DNA of 64,000 nucleotides from Paenibacillus pabuli NBRC 13638 (GTDB lineage: Bacteria; Bacillota; Bacilli; Paenibacillales; Paenibacillaceae), in assembly GCF_001514495.1 (NCBI RefSeq), contig NZ_BCNM01000022.1, forward strand, positions 62,001-126,000, given 5' to 3'. Shown here piece by piece: positions 62,221-64,000 of the stretch. Every line of letters starts with the position of its first letter. Position 1 is the stretch's first letter. The notes under the pieces were generated by a model that ran no database searches, was not told the DNA's origin, and worked only from the letters and a program-made list of their open reading frames with translations. The translations under genes were made by a program, and so were the position numbers.

Positions 62221-62388
62221 ATGAGCAATGCAAAAGGAAAAGGCGGCACCGGCCGTGGTACGGGTAAAAAAGGCTGGAACCGTTGGCAAGCCGCTGCTAA
62301 CCGGGCGAAAAGTGCCCCGAAACCTTATAAAAGTAAAGGCACAAAGAAGAAGGACGATACCGAAACTTCAAGTGGCAAGCCCGAGTAA
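62221..62388 (+). CDS. DUF3934-like small basic protein
   Basis: 55 residues: SNAKGKGGTGRGTGKKGWNRWQAAANRAKSAPKPYKSKG followed by a Lys/Asp tail. The Gly-rich, Lys-rich layout with a single WNRW motif fits the Bacillus DUF3934 family as recalled. It may bind nucleic acid because of its charge, but no function is known. TTGGAGTG precedes the ATG at 62221; upstream in-frame codons lack a site. Confidence 0.7.
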   Translation: MSNAKGKGGTGRGTGKKGWNRWQAAANRAKSAPKPYKSKGTKKKDDTETSSGKPE

Positions 62389-62402
62389 GTATGGCTTGAT
62401 GA

Positions 62403-62446
62403 TGCCAGAGGAGAGAGCTGCCTGACTAACGGGTGGGTCTCTTTTT
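62403..62446 (+). terminator. Weak terminator after DUF3934
   Basis: An imperfect GAGAG.../...CTCTC-type stem leads into TTTTTG. Confidence 0.4.
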
Positions 62447-62469
62447 GCTTGAAAAGATAAAAAATTAAA

Positions 62470-62499
62470 TTGACAGTATTGTAAATATGGTAATAATAT
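62470..62499 (+). promoter_or_regulatory. Promoter of the MarR gene
   Basis: TTGACA (62470-62475), an 18-base spacer and TAATAT (62494-62499) precede the MarR-YhgE operon by about 55 bp. Confidence 0.6.
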
Positions 62500-62553
62500 A
62501 GAGCTTACGCAAATTAGATGGTAGTGCTACTATATAGAGAAAGGAGCATCAGC

Positions 62554-62985
62554 ATGCCTGTTAATATGGATGAAAATCCACTTGGATTGATTCTGTCACG
62601 GACGTATCTGGCATACAAAAAAACAACAACCAGAAATCTGAGCGAACAGGATATTACTCCGGAACAATTTGCAGTTCTGAATGAATTGAGCAAGGCTGGA
62701 AGCCATATATCACAGAAGAAACTGGCTGAGTTAACGGTACGGGACCAGACAACTGTAGGCAAAATCATAGACAAGTTGATTCGCAAAGGTCTGGTGACGA
62801 GAGAAGAAGATCCTCAGGACCGAAGAGCCGTTTTGCTTTATTTGACGGCGGAAGGATTGGAAATGAATAACGTTCTGTCACCAAAGGCAAAACAGCAAGA
62901 GCAAGAGGCACTCGCCGAATGTTCCTCTGAAGAGCTTGAAGCATTCATGAATGTGATGAATCGCATCTATGAGAAGATGAAATAA
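62554..62985 (+). CDS. MarR-family transcriptional regulator
   Basis: 143 residues with the winged HTH: TPEQFAVLNELSKAG, ISQKKLAELTVRDQTTVGKIIDKLIRKGLVTREEDPQDRRAVLLYLTAEG. AAAGGAG precedes the ATG at 62554. It lies 80 bp upstream of a YhgE/Pip-type membrane protein, which MarR genes in Firmicutes often regulate, as for drug or stress export. The inducer is unknown. Confidence 0.92.
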   Translation: MPVNMDENPLGLILSRTYLAYKKTTTRNLSEQDITPEQFAVLNELSKAGSHISQKKLAELTVRDQTTVGKIIDKLIRKGLVTREEDPQDRRAVLLYLTAEGLEMNNVLSPKAKQQEQEALAECSSEELEAFMNVMNRIYEKMK

Positions 62986-63065
62986 ATTTTTTTGGCCAAT
63001 TATGTGCATGTGCATATATATGTAGTGCAATTATTTTAATTTTAACTAATGGGAGTCGTGAACGA

Positions 63066-64000
63066 ATGAGAAGCTTCAAAGATTTTCTTAAAGTGCCACA
63101 GACAAAAATAGGATTGGTTTTTGCATTGATTGTTCCGCTGTTATTTGTTGTGATCTGGATGACGGGTTATCATCAAGCCACGGAGAGAGTGGATCAACTT
63201 CAAGTTGCTCTGGTGAACGAAGACGGGACACAGGGAAAAGAGGTGCAGAAGCAGATTGAAACGCTCGCGCCTTTCCATGTCAATGTACTGGGTTCTGCCG
63301 AGGAAGCTGAGCAACAGATGAATGCAGGTAACTATGCGATGGTTATTGTTATTCCGGAAGGATTCACTGACCAGATTGCAGGAGGCACAGAGGCGAGCTT
63401 ACCCTTTTATATCAATCAGGGAAATGCCGATGTAGCCAAATCCATTGTGGAACATGCTGCGACCGGAATGACTGCACAAATGGGTCAAGGGATTCTGGAA
63501 TCCAAGGTTCAAGTGACACTCAATAACGATAGTATAAACAGCGATGAACTGAGTGTAGCTATTGGACAAGCGATGGCGAAGATGAATGAAGGGCCTGTGA
63601 AGGCTGAAATTAATAAAACGAACAGCGTGAGTGATTTTGCAACATCGATGCTGCCCATGATTCTTGGTTTTATCACCTATATTGCTTCGATGACTATGAA
63701 TATTCAGTTTAATATTACGTCGAATATCATGAAGCGTACCCATTCCAAATGGGAAATCTTCTGGGGACGGCAATTGCTGTTATTGTGTATAGCTGTGATT
63801 GTTCCCCTAATTGTGGATACAGTAGCTCTTCAGTTCACAGATGTTGCGAGCTCCTTCGGCGCTTTGTATGTGTATCATGTGCTGGTGAGTCTGGCTTGTA
63901 TTTGTTTTACACAAATGAGTTTTGCCCTGTTTGGTAATGCAGGCCCTCTATTTAATGTAGCGATGGTTCCACTCCAGTTGATGACAGCAGGAAATATCAT
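63066..64000 (+). CDS. YhgE/Pip-type ABC-2-like membrane protein (partial)
   Basis: The frame is open to the window end, at least 311 residues, so it is truncated only by the window edge. It has a first helix (KIGLVFALIVPLLFVVIWMT), a large extracellular region (about 35-205; QVALVNEDGTQGKEVQKQIE and YAMVIVIPEGFTDQIAGG) and the start of a helical bundle (MLPMILGFITYIASMTMNI). The pattern is that of YhgE/Pip proteins (ABC-2-related; phage-infection or export proteins). The ATG follows GGGAG, after the MarR gene. A role in export is by family analogy. Confidence 0.85.
   Translation, partial: MRSFKDFLKVPQTKIGLVFALIVPLLFVVIWMTGYHQATERVDQLQVALVNEDGTQGKEVQKQIETLAPFHVNVLGSAEEAEQQMNAGNYAMVIVIPEGFTDQIAGGTEASLPFYINQGNADVAKSIVEHAATGMTAQMGQGILESKVQVTLNNDSINSDELSVAIGQAMAKMNEGPVKAEINKTNSVSDFATSMLPMILGFITYIASMTMNIQFNITSNIMKRTHSKWEIFWGRQLLLLCIAVIVPLIVDTVALQFTDVASSFGALYVYHVLVSLACICFTQMSFALFGNAGPLFNVAMVPLQLMTAGNI

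Overview
The window looks like a chromosomal stretch of a Paenibacillus-type Gram-positive soil bacterium. Strong AGGAGG-type ribosome sites, frequent TTG/GTG starts, LicT-type antiterminator leaders, catabolite-repression-like boxes, DUF4003, DUF6366 and DUF3934 proteins and many plant-polysaccharide enzymes all point that way. No rRNA, tRNA, CRISPR array, complete insertion sequence or prophage was seen. Most of it is a mosaic of small carbohydrate-use operons, one- and two-gene regulators, transporters and acetyltransferases.

Layout. 0-4.4 kb: an AraC regulator divergent from a GH105 unsaturated rhamnogalacturonyl hydrolase and a GH112 galactoside phosphorylase, a plausible pectin (RG-I) pair. 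4.5-8.4 kb: SUKH protein, double GNAT, secreted AA10 chitin-active monooxygenase, small membrane protein. 8.6-14.6 kb: an APH-type kinase whose last 80 bp are repeated 4.9 kb downstream; the enclosed block holds a permease remnant, a GH43 enzyme, ArsR, a SulP transporter and an orphan membrane protein. 14.6-24 kb: DUF4003, a frameshifted serine hydrolase, a two-component system, a methyltransferase, an amino-acid permease, a dispersed repeat and an SDR enzyme. 24-31 kb: a transglutaminase-like lipoprotein, small enzymes, and a 26-codon holin-like toxin facing a promoter-bearing antisense RNA, which is a candidate type I toxin-antitoxin locus too short for routine gene calling. 31-36 kb: a membrane glycosyltransferase-like protein with a lipoprotein, a HAD hydrolase and small orphans.

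36-42 kb: AraC regulator, GH106-like enzyme and a beta-glucoside-type PTS permease, an unusual pairing. 42-45.3 kb: a translationally coupled ECF sigma/membrane protein/ABC ATPase/ABC permease operon. 45.6-51.3 kb: SUKH and TPR-like proteins, a membrane-anchored surface protein, a CBS protein, a MecA_N-type penicillin-binding protein and a broken zeta-toxin-like locus. 52-57.4 kb: VOC protein, zinc-ribbon protein with an HtrA-like protease, TetR with an MFS pump. 57.5-62 kb: a complete bglH-bglP-licT system on the minus strand with two RAT/terminator leaders, recognisable promoters and cre-like boxes. 62.2-64 kb: DUF3934 protein, MarR regulator and a YhgE/Pip-type membrane protein cut by the window end.

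Signs of genome decay and rearrangement recur: a permease reduced to its two ends, an internally deleted zeta-like toxin, a one-base-deleted serine hydrolase, a truncated membrane protein, a stray fragment of the GH112 gene, and long direct repeats around an apparent insertion.
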